This document shows positions 34,161-41,404 of a DNA stretch of 64,000 nucleotides, piece by piece. The stretch is from RBG-16-49-21 sp040768125 (GTDB lineage: Bacteria; Spirochaetota; UBA4802; UBA5550). The stretch spans positions 434,001 to 498,000 of the forward strand of contig JAXGNG010000002.1 of NCBI GenBank assembly GCA_040768125.1. Direction: 5' to 3'. The position numbers and the translations under genes are program-made. A model generated the notes under the pieces. That model ran no database searches, had not been told where the DNA came from, and saw nothing but the letters and a program-made list of their open reading frames with translations. Each line of letters opens with the position of its first letter. Position 1 is the first letter of the stretch.

Positions 34161-35129
34161 AATCAGTTCATTCAACAGCGATCTCGGGGTACGCCACCCA
34201 CGGGATTTTCGGGGCCTCGAATTTATTGCACAGAGGATATCCTCAAAATCATCATCGGTCAAGTGGGCAAAACTTTTTTTCTTAGGGATATACTGGCGGA
34301 TGCGTCCATTGATATGCTCATTTAACCCACGTTGCCATGAACAATATGGATCGGCAAAGAAGACCTTGCATTCCAATGCTTTTTCGATATTCTGAAATAA
34401 GCTGAATTCACTACCATTATCGAATGTAATTGTTTTAACGAATCCGGCAGGTAAATCGTTCAGTGCCTCCACGACAGCTCGGGATACGATTTCCGCATCC
34501 TTGGAATGGACTGGAACACCCCAGATATGCGCCAGTTTGCGGTCAACCAGGGTAAGTAAATATGCATCATTCCCTGCACTGGTAATGAGATCACCCTCCA
34601 AATGGCCGGCGACAGTCTTTTCATCAGCCTCTATCGGACGTTCACAAATGTTCCGTTTCCCAGCAATAAGTTCTCTTTTTTGATATATCAGGGACCGTTT
34701 CTGACGTTTATTCCTCTTTGTGAACAGATAATTAAGCAATAACATATTGTGGTACTCCCCATGCTGCGCATACACCCATTGATAGATGGCTTCAGTTGAT
34801 ATATGCATCTCAGGATCTCCGGGAAACTGGCTCCTCAAATAATATGATGTGACTTCAGGGGAATTTCTCTCCATAAGCAAAGAGCATACAAGAAGCCGTA
34901 ACACACCATTGCTATCGAGCTTTCTCCGACGCCTATACCTTCGGGCGCAATAACGTTCATGTGCATCTTGATAATGATAGCCTTTTGTCCTGTTTCGTGT
35001 ATGCTCTCGATAAATGGTAGATCGATCGCGTCCCAGATATTTGCTCAATTCAATCTTTGATACGCTAGAATAGAGCATTTTTTGGATGACATGGCGCTCG
35101 TCTTTCGTTATGTGTGAATACAGTCTCAT
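34149..35129 (-). CDS. IS30-family transposase
   Basis: 326 aa. N-terminal helix-turn-helix region (HITKDERHVIQKML, ELSKYLGRDRSTIYRE) binds the ends. The DDE catalytic core is visible: Asp in HLEGDLI, Asp in TFDNGSEF and Glu in RGLNEHINGRIRQYIPKK, the IS30 signature. The frame is intact. Codon use is AT-richer than host genes, in agreement with transfer. Confidence 0.95.
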   Translation of the reverse strand: MRLYSHITKDERHVIQKMLYSSVSKIELSKYLGRDRSTIYREHTRNRTKGYHYQDAHERYCARRYRRRRKLDSNGVLRLLVCSLLMERNSPEVTSYYLRSQFPGDPEMHISTEAIYQWVYAQHGEYHNMLLLNYLFTKRNKRQKRSLIYQKRELIAGKRNICERPIEADEKTVAGHLEGDLITSAGNDAYLLTLVDRKLAHIWGVPVHSKDAEIVSRAVVEALNDLPAGFVKTITFDNGSEFSLFQNIEKALECKVFFADPYCSWQRGLNEHINGRIRQYIPKKKSFAHLTDDDFEDILCAINSRPRKSRGWRTPRSLLNELICCT

Positions 35130-35215
35130 GGGTGGTTCCTCCTCGGATTATGTTCTGTCAAACTCAATCCTATGGGAAGAGCCCCCATGAGACTACTATT
35201 ATTACTGATTCCTAA

Positions 35216-35241
35216 TGTTGCACTTCATCCTTGAATTGAGG
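35216..35241 (-). repeat. IS30 right terminal inverted repeat
   Basis: Reads CCTCAATTCAAGG and ends AAGTGCAACA on the minus strand from 35241. Its outer edge abuts TACAAT, which is TAC of the target duplication plus AAT of host DNA. Confidence 0.85.
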
Positions 35242-35282
35242 TACAATTATTTCTGGGGTGCTCAAAAAATACTTGCAAATAG

Positions 35283-36266
35283 GTGAGCGAAATCGCTGAT
35301 AGTGGAATCCTGACTGGGACCATCCGTCAGTCCCGTGGAGAGATCGCCATAAGTGTACTTGATGCCATAGGCAATACCCCCCTTGTCGAGATGGACCGGA
35401 TTTGGAACCCCGATGAAACGGGTGTCAGGATCCTGGCCAAGCTTGAAGGGGCCAACCCGGGCGGTTCCGTGAAAGACCGGCCTGCTTTCTATATGATAAA
35501 GAAAGCCGTGGAAGCCGGTGATCTTACCCATGAAAAGGTCATACTTGAGCCCACGTCGGGAAACACGGGGATCGGGATGGCGATGATAGCCTCTGCGATG
35601 GGGTACCGGATAAAACTCACTATGCCCGCCTGCGTGAGCGAGGAACGCAGATCGATCCTCATCGCCATGGGGGCGGAACTTGAGCTCACTCCGGGCTGCG
35701 ACAGGACCGACGGCGCCATCACCAGGGCGCATCACATACAGGAACATTTCCCGGAACAGTACTACATGCCAAACCAGTTCGAGAATGACTCGAACTGGCG
35801 TGCCCATTATGAGACAACGGCACCCGAGATAATCCGCGACACCGGGGGCAACGTTGATGTCTTTGTCGCGGGGATGGGGACTACGGGCACCCTCATGGGG
35901 TGCGCCAGGTTCTTCAGGGATAACAATCACAAGGTAAAAGTCGCGGGAATCGAGCCCTCCCTCAACCATCGGATCCAGGGCCTGAAAAACATGAAGGAAT
36001 CGATCGTCCCGTCGATTTTCGATCCCATGCTGCTTGACGCCAGGCTTGAATGTACCGATGACAATGCCTTCGACACCACCCGCAACCTTGCCCTTCTTGA
36101 GGGTATATTCTGCGGAATATCGAGCGGCGCGGCGATGTGGGGCGCAATGACAATCGGGCACGACCTCCCGAGGGGATCGACACTTGTCGTAGTTTTCCCC
36201 GACCGTGGAGACAGGTACCTTTCCACCGAGGTATTCCGTTCCGTCTGCGCGATATGCCCTCCCTGA
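35283..36266 (+). CDS. cysK: cysteine synthase family PLP enzyme (CysK/CysM)
   Basis: Makes cysteine from O-acetylserine and sulfide. ISVLDAIGNTPLVEM starts the conserved part, the PLP lysine is K64 in GGSVKDRPA, EPTSGNTGIGMAM is the substrate loop, GTTGTLMGCARFF binds phosphate and GISSGAA is the C-terminal serine motif. 327 aa. Start is GTG at 35283, directly after an in-frame TAG, giving about 22 extra N-terminal residues compared with many CysK. No clear Shine-Dalgarno. The IS30 right end is only 41 bp upstream, so the native promoter may be lost. cysE follows, forming the last two steps of cysteine synthesis. Cystathionine beta-synthase is less likely. Confidence 0.9.
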   Translation: MSEIADSGILTGTIRQSRGEIAISVLDAIGNTPLVEMDRIWNPDETGVRILAKLEGANPGGSVKDRPAFYMIKKAVEAGDLTHEKVILEPTSGNTGIGMAMIASAMGYRIKLTMPACVSEERRSILIAMGAELELTPGCDRTDGAITRAHHIQEHFPEQYYMPNQFENDSNWRAHYETTAPEIIRDTGGNVDVFVAGMGTTGTLMGCARFFRDNNHKVKVAGIEPSLNHRIQGLKNMKESIVPSIFDPMLLDARLECTDDNAFDTTRNLALLEGIFCGISSGAAMWGAMTIGHDLPRGSTLVVVFPDRGDRYLSTEVFRSVCAICPP

Positions 36267-36325
36267 GAGCGATGGCTCATGCAGTCTCGGTGGCGGCATG
36301 TCGTGCGGATAAGGCGTAAACGCCC

Positions 36326-37279
36326 ATGAAATGTGATACACACGATAACAACGGAAAAGTGGTCGACGAGCTCCTGGGTAAAATCGTCGATGAGCTCTGC
36401 GCGCCGGAATCATACCGCGAGGTCTATCACCGTAGCTCCCATGATTTTCCCATGCCGTCGGTGGAGACGCTAAGACGCATCGTCGATTGCCTGAAGGCCG
36501 TGCTCTTCCCCGGGTATTTCATCTATTCCGACCTGAAGCCCGAGACGATGAAATACTACCTCGGATCAACGATCGACGAGGTGTACCGCCTCCTGGGTGA
36601 TCAGGTCAGGAGGGGCTATTGTTTCGCGTGCGAGAAGACTGGCGAAGATGTCAAAACATGCGTGGAGTGCGAATGCCGATCACGTGAATCCTCCCGCGAG
36701 CTCATAAAGAAGCTGCCGGAAATCCGCAGGCTTCTCTCGACGGACGCCGTGGCCGCCTTCAAGGGGGATCCGGCTGCGAAAGGAGTGGGCGAAACCCTCT
36801 TCTGTTATCCCAGCATTACCGCCCTTGCGCACCATCGCATTGCCCACGAGCTCTACCTCCTCGAGGTGCCGCTTATACCGAGGATTATATCGGAAATGGC
36901 GCACTCCCAGACGGGGATTGACATCCATCCGGGAGCGCGAATAGGAGAATCGTTCTTCATCGATCACGGGACCGGCACCGTCATCGGCGAGACGGCGGTG
37001 ATCGGCAGGAACGTGCGGATCTACCAGGGGGTTACCCTGGGCGCCAAGAGCTTCCCCCTGGACGAATCGGGAAGGCCCATAAAGGGGATTCCGAGGCACC
37101 CCGTGGTGGAAGATGACGTGATCATCTATTCCGGCGCAACGATCCTCGGCAGGGTAACCATAGGCCGGGGCGCCGAGATCGGTGGGAACGTCTGGCTCAC
37201 CAGGGATGTGCCGCCGGGGGGGCGCATCCTCCAGGGAAGGCCCGAGGAGCATCTTTTCAGCCAGGGCCTCGGGATCTAG
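36326..37279 (+). CDS. cysE: serine O-acetyltransferase
   Basis: Acetylates serine with acetyl-CoA to feed the adjacent cysteine synthase. The C-terminal left-handed beta-helix has hexapeptide repeats (GIDIHPGARIGESFFIDHGTG, VIGETAVIGRNVRIYQGVTLGA, ATILGRVTIGRGAEIGGN). The DH-G-TG catalytic motif is present. 317 aa with a long N-terminal helical region, the EpsC-like form. A Cys-rich stretch CFACEKTG-x5-CVECECRS (about residues 99-117) is unusual for CysE and might bind metal. Its end overlaps the convergent flavoprotein gene by 4 bp. Confidence 0.92.
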   Translation: MKCDTHDNNGKVVDELLGKIVDELCAPESYREVYHRSSHDFPMPSVETLRRIVDCLKAVLFPGYFIYSDLKPETMKYYLGSTIDEVYRLLGDQVRRGYCFACEKTGEDVKTCVECECRSRESSRELIKKLPEIRRLLSTDAVAAFKGDPAAKGVGETLFCYPSITALAHHRIAHELYLLEVPLIPRIISEMAHSQTGIDIHPGARIGESFFIDHGTGTVIGETAVIGRNVRIYQGVTLGAKSFPLDESGRPIKGIPRHPVVEDDVIIYSGATILGRVTIGRGAEIGGNVWLTRDVPPGGRILQGRPEEHLFSQGLGI

Positions 37280-38640
37280 CTCCCACGGGCGATTTTCCTC
37301 ATCAGATTCTGCGCCGCGGCGTTTATGGGGTCCCAGACCGGGGAGAAGGGCGGCGCGTAACCGAGATCAAGATAGGCCACCTGCCCGATCGTCATGCGCG
37401 CCGTCACGGCCGTGGCGATCACGTTCATGCGAAGCGCCGCGCCGTCCCTGCCCGCCACTTCGCCTCCAATGATCCGTCCCGTGGCCGTGTCAACGGTGAG
37501 ATTGACGAGTATCCTCTCCGCCTCGGGACAGTAGCCCGCCCGTGACTTCCAGGCGTTAGTCGTGTGCGCCGGGGTGATCCCCTCGCGAAGGGCGTCCTCA
37601 GCATTCAGGCCTGTTTTGCCGACCTCGAGATCGAACACCTTTACCATCTGGGAACCCACGGAGCCGGGATAACATTCATCATCGATCCCCGCGGCGTGAA
37701 GTCCTGCAACGCGGCCCTGCCTGTTCGCCGTGGTGCCCAGGGGGATGTAGACGTCCTTACCCGTGATGAGGCTTTTCACGGTGGCGCAGTCCCCAGCCGC
37801 GTAGACGCCCGGTATGGAAGTCCGTGAATGCTCATCGACGATCACGGCGCCTCGTTCGGTCATGGCGATTCCGCTGCCGCGCAGGAAGGAGGTGTTCGGG
37901 GCAATGCCGACGGAAACCAGGACGAAATCGGCGGGGAACGACCCCGCGTTGGTTTCCACGACGCAGCGCGCATCATCTTGCCGCAGCGCGGTCACGGTCA
38001 CGCCGACGCGGACGTCGACGCCCCCTGAGCGAAGGGCCTCGGTGATAAGGCCCCGTATGTCCGGCGACATGGTCATGGCGACGGAATCGAGGCGTTCGAT
38101 GATGGTCGTCTTCATGCCAAGACTCACGAGCGATTCGGCCATCTCCAGGCCGATGAATCCGCCGCCGATGATGAGGCCGGAGGCGCCGCTTCTCCCCGCG
38201 AGGAAATCCCTGATCGCGATCCCGTCCGAGAGGGACCTCAGAAAAAAAACGCCGTTGGCGTCAATCCCCTCGATGGGAGGAACTACGGGACGGGCCCCCG
38301 TCGCGATAATGAGCGTATCATACGAGATCACCTCCTCGACGCCGGCGGACCGTGACGTGACATGTTTCTTCGAAACATCAACCGCAACCGCTTCGGTATG
38401 CATCATTATCTGGATATTGCGCTTTTTCACGTAGGCGTCCGGATCGATGGCGATCAGGTGATTCGGATCGTTGATCCTGCCACCGATGAAATAAGGAATG
38501 CCGCACGCAGCGTAGGAAACATGGCCGCCTTTTTCCAGCACCGCGATGCTCAGCGTTTCGTCGGTTCGACGGGCCTGGGACGCGGCGCTCATTCCCGCGG
38601 CATCGCCGCCGATAATGAGGAGATTGTAATGTTTCTTCAT
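37276..38640 (-). CDS. CoA-disulfide reductase / NADH oxidase-like flavoprotein
   Basis: 454-aa pyridine nucleotide-disulfide oxidoreductase of the Nox/CoADR branch. FAD motif LLIIGGDAAGMSAASQARR, single redox cysteine in YAACGIPYFIGG (no CxxxxC pair), NAD site LIIGGGFIGLEMAESLVSLG, second FAD motif PGVYAAGDCATV, and a C-terminal dimer domain. Such enzymes reduce CoA disulfides, polysulfide or persulfides, or O2 to water or H2O2. GGAAGG lies 8 bp before the ATG at 38640, which decides the start over 38769. Next to cysteine synthesis and the oxygen-defence block, so a thiol or oxygen redox role fits. Confidence 0.86.
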   Translation of the reverse strand: MKKHYNLLIIGGDAAGMSAASQARRTDETLSIAVLEKGGHVSYAACGIPYFIGGRINDPNHLIAIDPDAYVKKRNIQIMMHTEAVAVDVSKKHVTSRSAGVEEVISYDTLIIATGARPVVPPIEGIDANGVFFLRSLSDGIAIRDFLAGRSGASGLIIGGGFIGLEMAESLVSLGMKTTIIERLDSVAMTMSPDIRGLITEALRSGGVDVRVGVTVTALRQDDARCVVETNAGSFPADFVLVSVGIAPNTSFLRGSGIAMTERGAVIVDEHSRTSIPGVYAAGDCATVKSLITGKDVYIPLGTTANRQGRVAGLHAAGIDDECYPGSVGSQMVKVFDLEVGKTGLNAEDALREGITPAHTTNAWKSRAGYCPEAERILVNLTVDTATGRIIGGEVAGRDGAALRMNVIATAVTARMTIGQVAYLDLGYAPPFSPVWDPINAAAQNLMRKIARGS

Positions 38641-38856
38641 TTGATGTGCCTTCCGGTATCGACGCGATCCGGGTCGGGCCATGTCGGGCACGTGACGCGA
38701 CGCCCATGCGTGGAACGAAAGTGGACGCATGCCCAACCCCGGCGCCCATAGTATTTCATGCCGTGGCATGGCGGGTCAAGACAATTATGCTTTACCTTGA
38801 TGGGAACGGAACCTTTTCCCTGTAATGGACAGATTTCAGAAAAAATAGTAAAAAGA

Positions 38857-38885
38857 TTGACGAATATTAAGAAATTAAGTATATT
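38857..38885 (+). promoter_or_regulatory. strong sigma70-like promoter of the HesB-like selenoprotein
   Basis: TTGACG at 38857-38862, exactly 17-bp spacer, TATATT at 38880-38885, in a strongly AT-rich stretch. It lies 31 bp before the TTG start at 38917. Confidence 0.65.
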
Positions 38886-38916
38886 CTAAATAATCTTTTA
38901 TGCTTATGGAGGAGCC

Positions 38917-39219
38917 TTGAACATTTCAATTACAAGTACGGCAAGGGAGAAACTGGAGGGGGTTTTTTCTCAATCCGATCTTAAAAATCCCGCTTTGCGT
39001 CTCATGTTCTCGGGATTCGGTTGAGGAGGACCCCGTCTGGGACTGGCTCTGGATGAGCTGGACAGCAATGGAGACAAGGTGATCGATAGTGAAGGAGTGA
39101 AGGTGCTCCTTGACGAGAGGATTGTTCATTACCTGGAAAGCGTTCCGTCGCTGACGGTTGATTATCTTGAAACGAGGGGTGGGTCAGGATTCATCGTTCA
39201 GGGAGCTTCTTCCTGCTGA
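38917..39219 (+). CDS. HesB/IscA-like selenoprotein with in-frame UGA (Sec36)
   Basis: Hidden 100-residue frame 38917-39219, interrupted only by TGA at 39022-39024. Read through, the centre is FSGFGUGGPRLGLALDE, the pattern of the known HesB-like selenoprotein family, in which selenocysteine replaces the cluster cysteine. The rest (DYLETRGGSGFIVQG, ending SSC) fits HesB/IscA-like folds, and the final Cys may pair with Sec. GGAGGAG ends 4-5 bp before the TTG start, and a near-consensus promoter lies upstream. A hairpin with GG in its loop stands 20 nt after the UGA. Role inferred as redox or Fe-S related. Both halves are too short for normal gene calling. Confidence 0.85.
39044..39060 (+). promoter_or_regulatory. 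candidate bacterial SECIS element
   Basis: Stem TGGCTC (39044-39049) with GAGCTG (39055-39060), six pairs including two G-U, loop TGGAT at 39050-39054. The loop starts 26 nt after the UGA and has guanines at its second and third positions. Position and loop fit the loose bacterial SECIS pattern. It lies within the coding sequence, as bacterial SECIS elements do. Confidence 0.6.
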
Positions 39220-39244
39220 TCGCAAGCCCGGTATGCATGCCGAA

Positions 39245-39276
39245 AAAGAACGCTCCCCTGAAGGGGAGCGTTCTTT
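39245..39276 (+). terminator. bidirectional intrinsic terminator
   Basis: 14-bp perfect stem AAAGAACGCTCCCC with loop TGAA, between the convergent selenoprotein and rubrerythrin genes. On the minus strand it ends in a T-run (TTCTTTTTC), so it suits rubrerythrin best, and it can also end the plus transcript. Confidence 0.85.
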
Positions 39277-39304
39277 GTGTGAAAATTCCATGGCATACTG
39301 ATCT

Positions 39305-39880
39305 TTAAAATTTTTCGGCCAGGACTTCGAAATGGGCCTGGGGGTGTGCGCATGCCGGGCATAAATCAGGCGCGGAATCCCCCTCATGGATATAGCCGCA
39401 ATTCCTGCATTTCCACAGAAGCTTTTCCTTTTTCTTGAACACGGTACCGTCCTCGACGTTTTTCAGCAGGGCGAGATAGCGTTCTTCGTGGTGTTTCTCG
39501 ACATCGGCAATCCTGCGCCACACGATCGCGATTTCCTTGAACCCCTCCTTGTCCGCGATGTCCGCGAATTCGGGATAGAGCTTGGTATGCTCTTCGTTTT
39601 CACCCTCGGCGGCTGCTTTCAGGTTTTCGGCCGTTGAACCGATTATCCCGGCGGGGTATGCAGCGGTTATTTCGACCATGCCGCCTTCGAGGAACTTGAA
39701 GAACCGCTTCGCATGCTCCTTCTCGTTCTCGGCGGTCTCGAGGAAAATTCCGGCTATCTGCTCATACCCTTCTTTCTTTGCTTTTGAAGCGAAGTAGGTG
39801 TAACGGTTCCTCGCCTGGGATTCCCCCGCGAAGGACGCGAGCAGGTTCTTTTCGGTCTTAGTGCCTTTTACGCTTTTCAT
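39305..39880 (-). CDS. rbr: rubrerythrin
   Basis: Diiron peroxidase that reduces H2O2 with electrons from rubredoxin in anaerobes. The ferritin-like domain carries the two metal motifs (LASFAGESQARNRYTYFASKAKK with its Glu, ETAENEKEHAKRFF, and IADVEKHHEERYLALLKNV). The C-terminal rubredoxin-like domain has CRNCGYIH and CPACAHPQAHFEVL. 191 aa, normal. Downstream of rubredoxin and superoxide reductase on the same strand, but with its own terminator-separated unit. Probably PerR-controlled. Confidence 0.96.
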   Translation of the reverse strand: MKSVKGTKTEKNLLASFAGESQARNRYTYFASKAKKEGYEQIAGIFLETAENEKEHAKRFFKFLEGGMVEITAAYPAGIIGSTAENLKAAAEGENEEHTKLYPEFADIADKEGFKEIAIVWRRIADVEKHHEERYLALLKNVEDGTVFKKKEKLLWKCRNCGYIHEGDSAPDLCPACAHPQAHFEVLAEKF

Positions 39881-39904
39881 CGTTTCCTCCAGTAATATAA
39901 ACGA

Positions 39905-39933
39905 AACCGGAGCGCCGGTACGGCGCTCCGGTT
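39905..39933 (-). terminator. intrinsic terminator after superoxide reductase
   Basis: 13-bp perfect stem AACCGGAGCGCCG with a 3-nt loop, followed on the minus strand by TTCGTTTAT. It sits 14 bp after the superoxide reductase stop, upstream of rubrerythrin. Confidence 0.7.
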
Positions 39934-39946
39934 GGTGTGTGACGTG

Positions 39947-40324
39947 TCAGGCCTTCCAGAGCCCGTGCAGGTTGCAGTACTCCCTCACCGTTGCGCCCTC
40001 ATCGACGCAGCAGAAATCCGTCGACGGCGCTTCGCCGGGCTTCAAGAATTTCCTGTTTGAAGTGCCGTCAGCTGCAATGACCTGGATCCATTCGATGTAA
40101 TGCTTCTCCTCCATGGGATGGGCCACTTCGCCGACCTGGACCTTGAGCCCCTTGTCCGACTTGGTGACATGGGGTACGTGCTTTTCCTTGGAAGCGTCAA
40201 CGGTGTTTTCATTCATAAGCGTCATATCCTGGCCGCAGCATACCAGGGTGCCTGCACCCTCGTGAAGAACCTCGACAATGTTACCGCATACCTCGCATTT
40301 ATACACTTGTAAACGTGCCGTCAT
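39947..40324 (-). CDS. dfx: superoxide reductase, class II (desulfoferrodoxin)
   Basis: Reduces superoxide to H2O2 without making O2. 125 aa with the N-terminal desulforedoxin Fe(Cys)4 domain (YKCEVCGNIVEV and LVCCGQDM) and the catalytic square-pyramidal Fe(His)4Cys site (EKHVPHV, VAHPMEEKHYIEW and EYCNLHGLWKA). The catalytic Glu-Lys pair near SKEKHVP is present. Next to rubredoxin, its usual electron donor. Confidence 0.96.
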   Translation of the reverse strand: MTARLQVYKCEVCGNIVEVLHEGAGTLVCCGQDMTLMNENTVDASKEKHVPHVTKSDKGLKVQVGEVAHPMEEKHYIEWIQVIAADGTSNRKFLKPGEAPSTDFCCVDEGATVREYCNLHGLWKA

Positions 40325-40366
40325 GGTAAACCCCCTTTGCGAAATTTTTCTTGTTTCGTCGTGTTG

Positions 40367-40531
40367 CTACTCCTCGTATGCCTCGAATTGATCCTTCCCG
40401 ACTCCACACTGTGGGCACACCCAGTCATCGGGCAGCTTTTCGAAAGAAGTACCCGGCTTGATGCCGGCATCGGGATCTCCGGCTTCCGGGTCGTAGATAT
40501 AACCGCACACTGAGCAGATATACTTTTTCAT
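40367..40531 (-). CDS. rd: rubredoxin
   Basis: 54-aa electron carrier with one Fe(Cys)4 centre: CSVCGYIYDPEAGDP and CPQCGVGKDQF. Feeds electrons to superoxide reductase and rubrerythrin. The ATG at 40531 starts MKKYICSVCGY; a longer upstream frame exists but is not conserved. GGGAGG lies 8 bp upstream. Probably first of a two-gene unit with superoxide reductase. Confidence 0.96.
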   Translation of the reverse strand: MKKYICSVCGYIYDPEAGDPDAGIKPGTSFEKLPDDWVCPQCGVGKDQFEAYEE

Positions 40532-40610
40532 AAAATGAACCTCCCTATCAACAAGTGAATTGATACTATGTTCAGTTGCAACGCACCGACGCGAAGAAGG
40601 CGACATTGCC

Positions 40611-40702
40611 ACAATATAATTGCATTGATACGAATATAGCAGGTAACACAATTATATCAAACAATTTTTTTTCGCAGGGCCTTGAGAATAACTAACAATT
40701 GT
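40611..40702 (-). promoter_or_regulatory. possible PerR operator region upstream of rubredoxin
   Basis: AT-rich region with inverted copies of ATATAATTG (40613-40621 forward, near 40650-40657 reverse) and a palindromic core ACAATTGT at 40695-40702. These resemble AT-rich PerR/Fur-type boxes, and perR is the next gene. Assignment is inference from sequence shape and location. Confidence 0.35.
40633..40660 (-). promoter_or_regulatory. candidate sigma70 promoter for rubredoxin-superoxide reductase
   Basis: Minus strand TTGATA (40660-40655), 16-bp spacer, TATATT (40638-40633). It overlaps the inverted AT-rich repeats proposed as PerR operator. Confidence 0.5.
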
Positions 40703-40763
40703 AATAATAACAAAATAGAGGATGCCCCCGCTGAGCGCAATAAAAAAAAGGGTTTATCTGCAA

Positions 40764-40791
40764 AAAATCGTCCCGGCGGTGTAATGCCGGG
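40764..40791 (-). terminator. intrinsic terminator after perR
   Basis: Stem CCCGGC/GCCGGG with an 8-nt loop, followed on the minus strand by ACGATTTTTTG. Lies 19 bp after the perR stop. Confidence 0.75.
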
Positions 40792-40809
40792 TACAGAAAC
40801 GACACACTA

Positions 40810-41229
40810 CTATCTCTGGCACTCCCGGCAGATACCCTTCAGGTAGATGTGCCGCTCGGTAACAAGATGGCCCTGCACCTTTTTTCCCGTTGGGAGGGCG
40901 TTGCCGATGGAGAGCTGGCGCATGTCGATGTCATAAAGCGCTCCGCAGGCTGTGCACTTAAAGTGGCCATGAAGGGAGGTGTCGGCGTCATAGCGCACTT
41001 CGGTGTCCTCGATCGTGATGGCGGACACGAGTCCTTTTTCCGCCAGTGCCCTGACGGTATTGTAGACCGTTGTCTTTGAAAGCGTGGGGATCTCAACCGC
41101 GATATCCTCGTAAATGGTGTCAACCGTAGGGTGCTGGCGGGTGTCGCGGAGATACTCGAAAATCTTCAATCTGTGAAATGACGGATTGATCCCGTGCTTG
41201 ATGAGGATGCTTTTTATGTCAGTATTCAT
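40810..41229 (-). CDS. perR: Fur-family peroxide-responsive regulator PerR
   Basis: Metal-dependent repressor of oxidative-stress genes. 139 aa. Winged helix (PSFHRLKIFEYL, TLSKTTVYNTVRAL) and C-terminal dimer domain with zinc-site CxxC pairs (FKCTACGALYD and GICRECQR). HGHFKCTACG is the usual Fur/PerR metal-site segment, and DADTSLHGHF provides Asp/His ligands of PerR type. The ATG at 41229 is preferred over 41265 because MNTDIKSILIKHGIN begins at the conserved start. Neighbouring rubredoxin, superoxide reductase and rubrerythrin are typical PerR targets. Fur itself cannot be wholly excluded. Confidence 0.87.
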   Translation of the reverse strand: MNTDIKSILIKHGINPSFHRLKIFEYLRDTRQHPTVDTIYEDIAVEIPTLSKTTVYNTVRALAEKGLVSAITIEDTEVRYDADTSLHGHFKCTACGALYDIDMRQLSIGNALPTGKKVQGHLVTERHIYLKGICRECQR

Positions 41230-41404
41230 TAGGATTGATTTCACCGGACTAAGGATATTTGTCAAGTAAACAATGGGACCATGGTGAAATCCATTTAAAT
41301 CGGCCGAAATTTTCCGGTTTTATCAAACAAAAAAAATGGTTGCCTGCCTTTCACGTGTTAAGCATGATGAGGCTGTGATCATACCAGAAACCGGGAGGGA
41401 TGAC

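Larger units (their letters stand above)
34135..35241 (-). mobile_element. complete IS30-family insertion sequence, 1107 bp
   Basis: One transposase gene bounded by 26-bp imperfect terminal inverted repeats (34135-34160 and 35216-35241, 21 of 26 positions matching) and flanked by a 3-bp direct repeat TAC (34132-34134 and 35242-35244). All are features of the IS30 family (about 1.0-1.25 kb, 2-3 bp target duplication). Base composition is visibly more AT-rich than the surrounding genes. The element sits between the epimerase gene and cysK. Intact ends and reading frame suggest a recent, possibly active insertion. Confidence 0.9.

Noticed and set aside
35262..36413. Minus-strand open frame of 383 codons opposite cysK
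   Set aside because: Shadow of the PLP enzyme gene; no RBS and composition is Arg/His-rich as expected of reversed codons.
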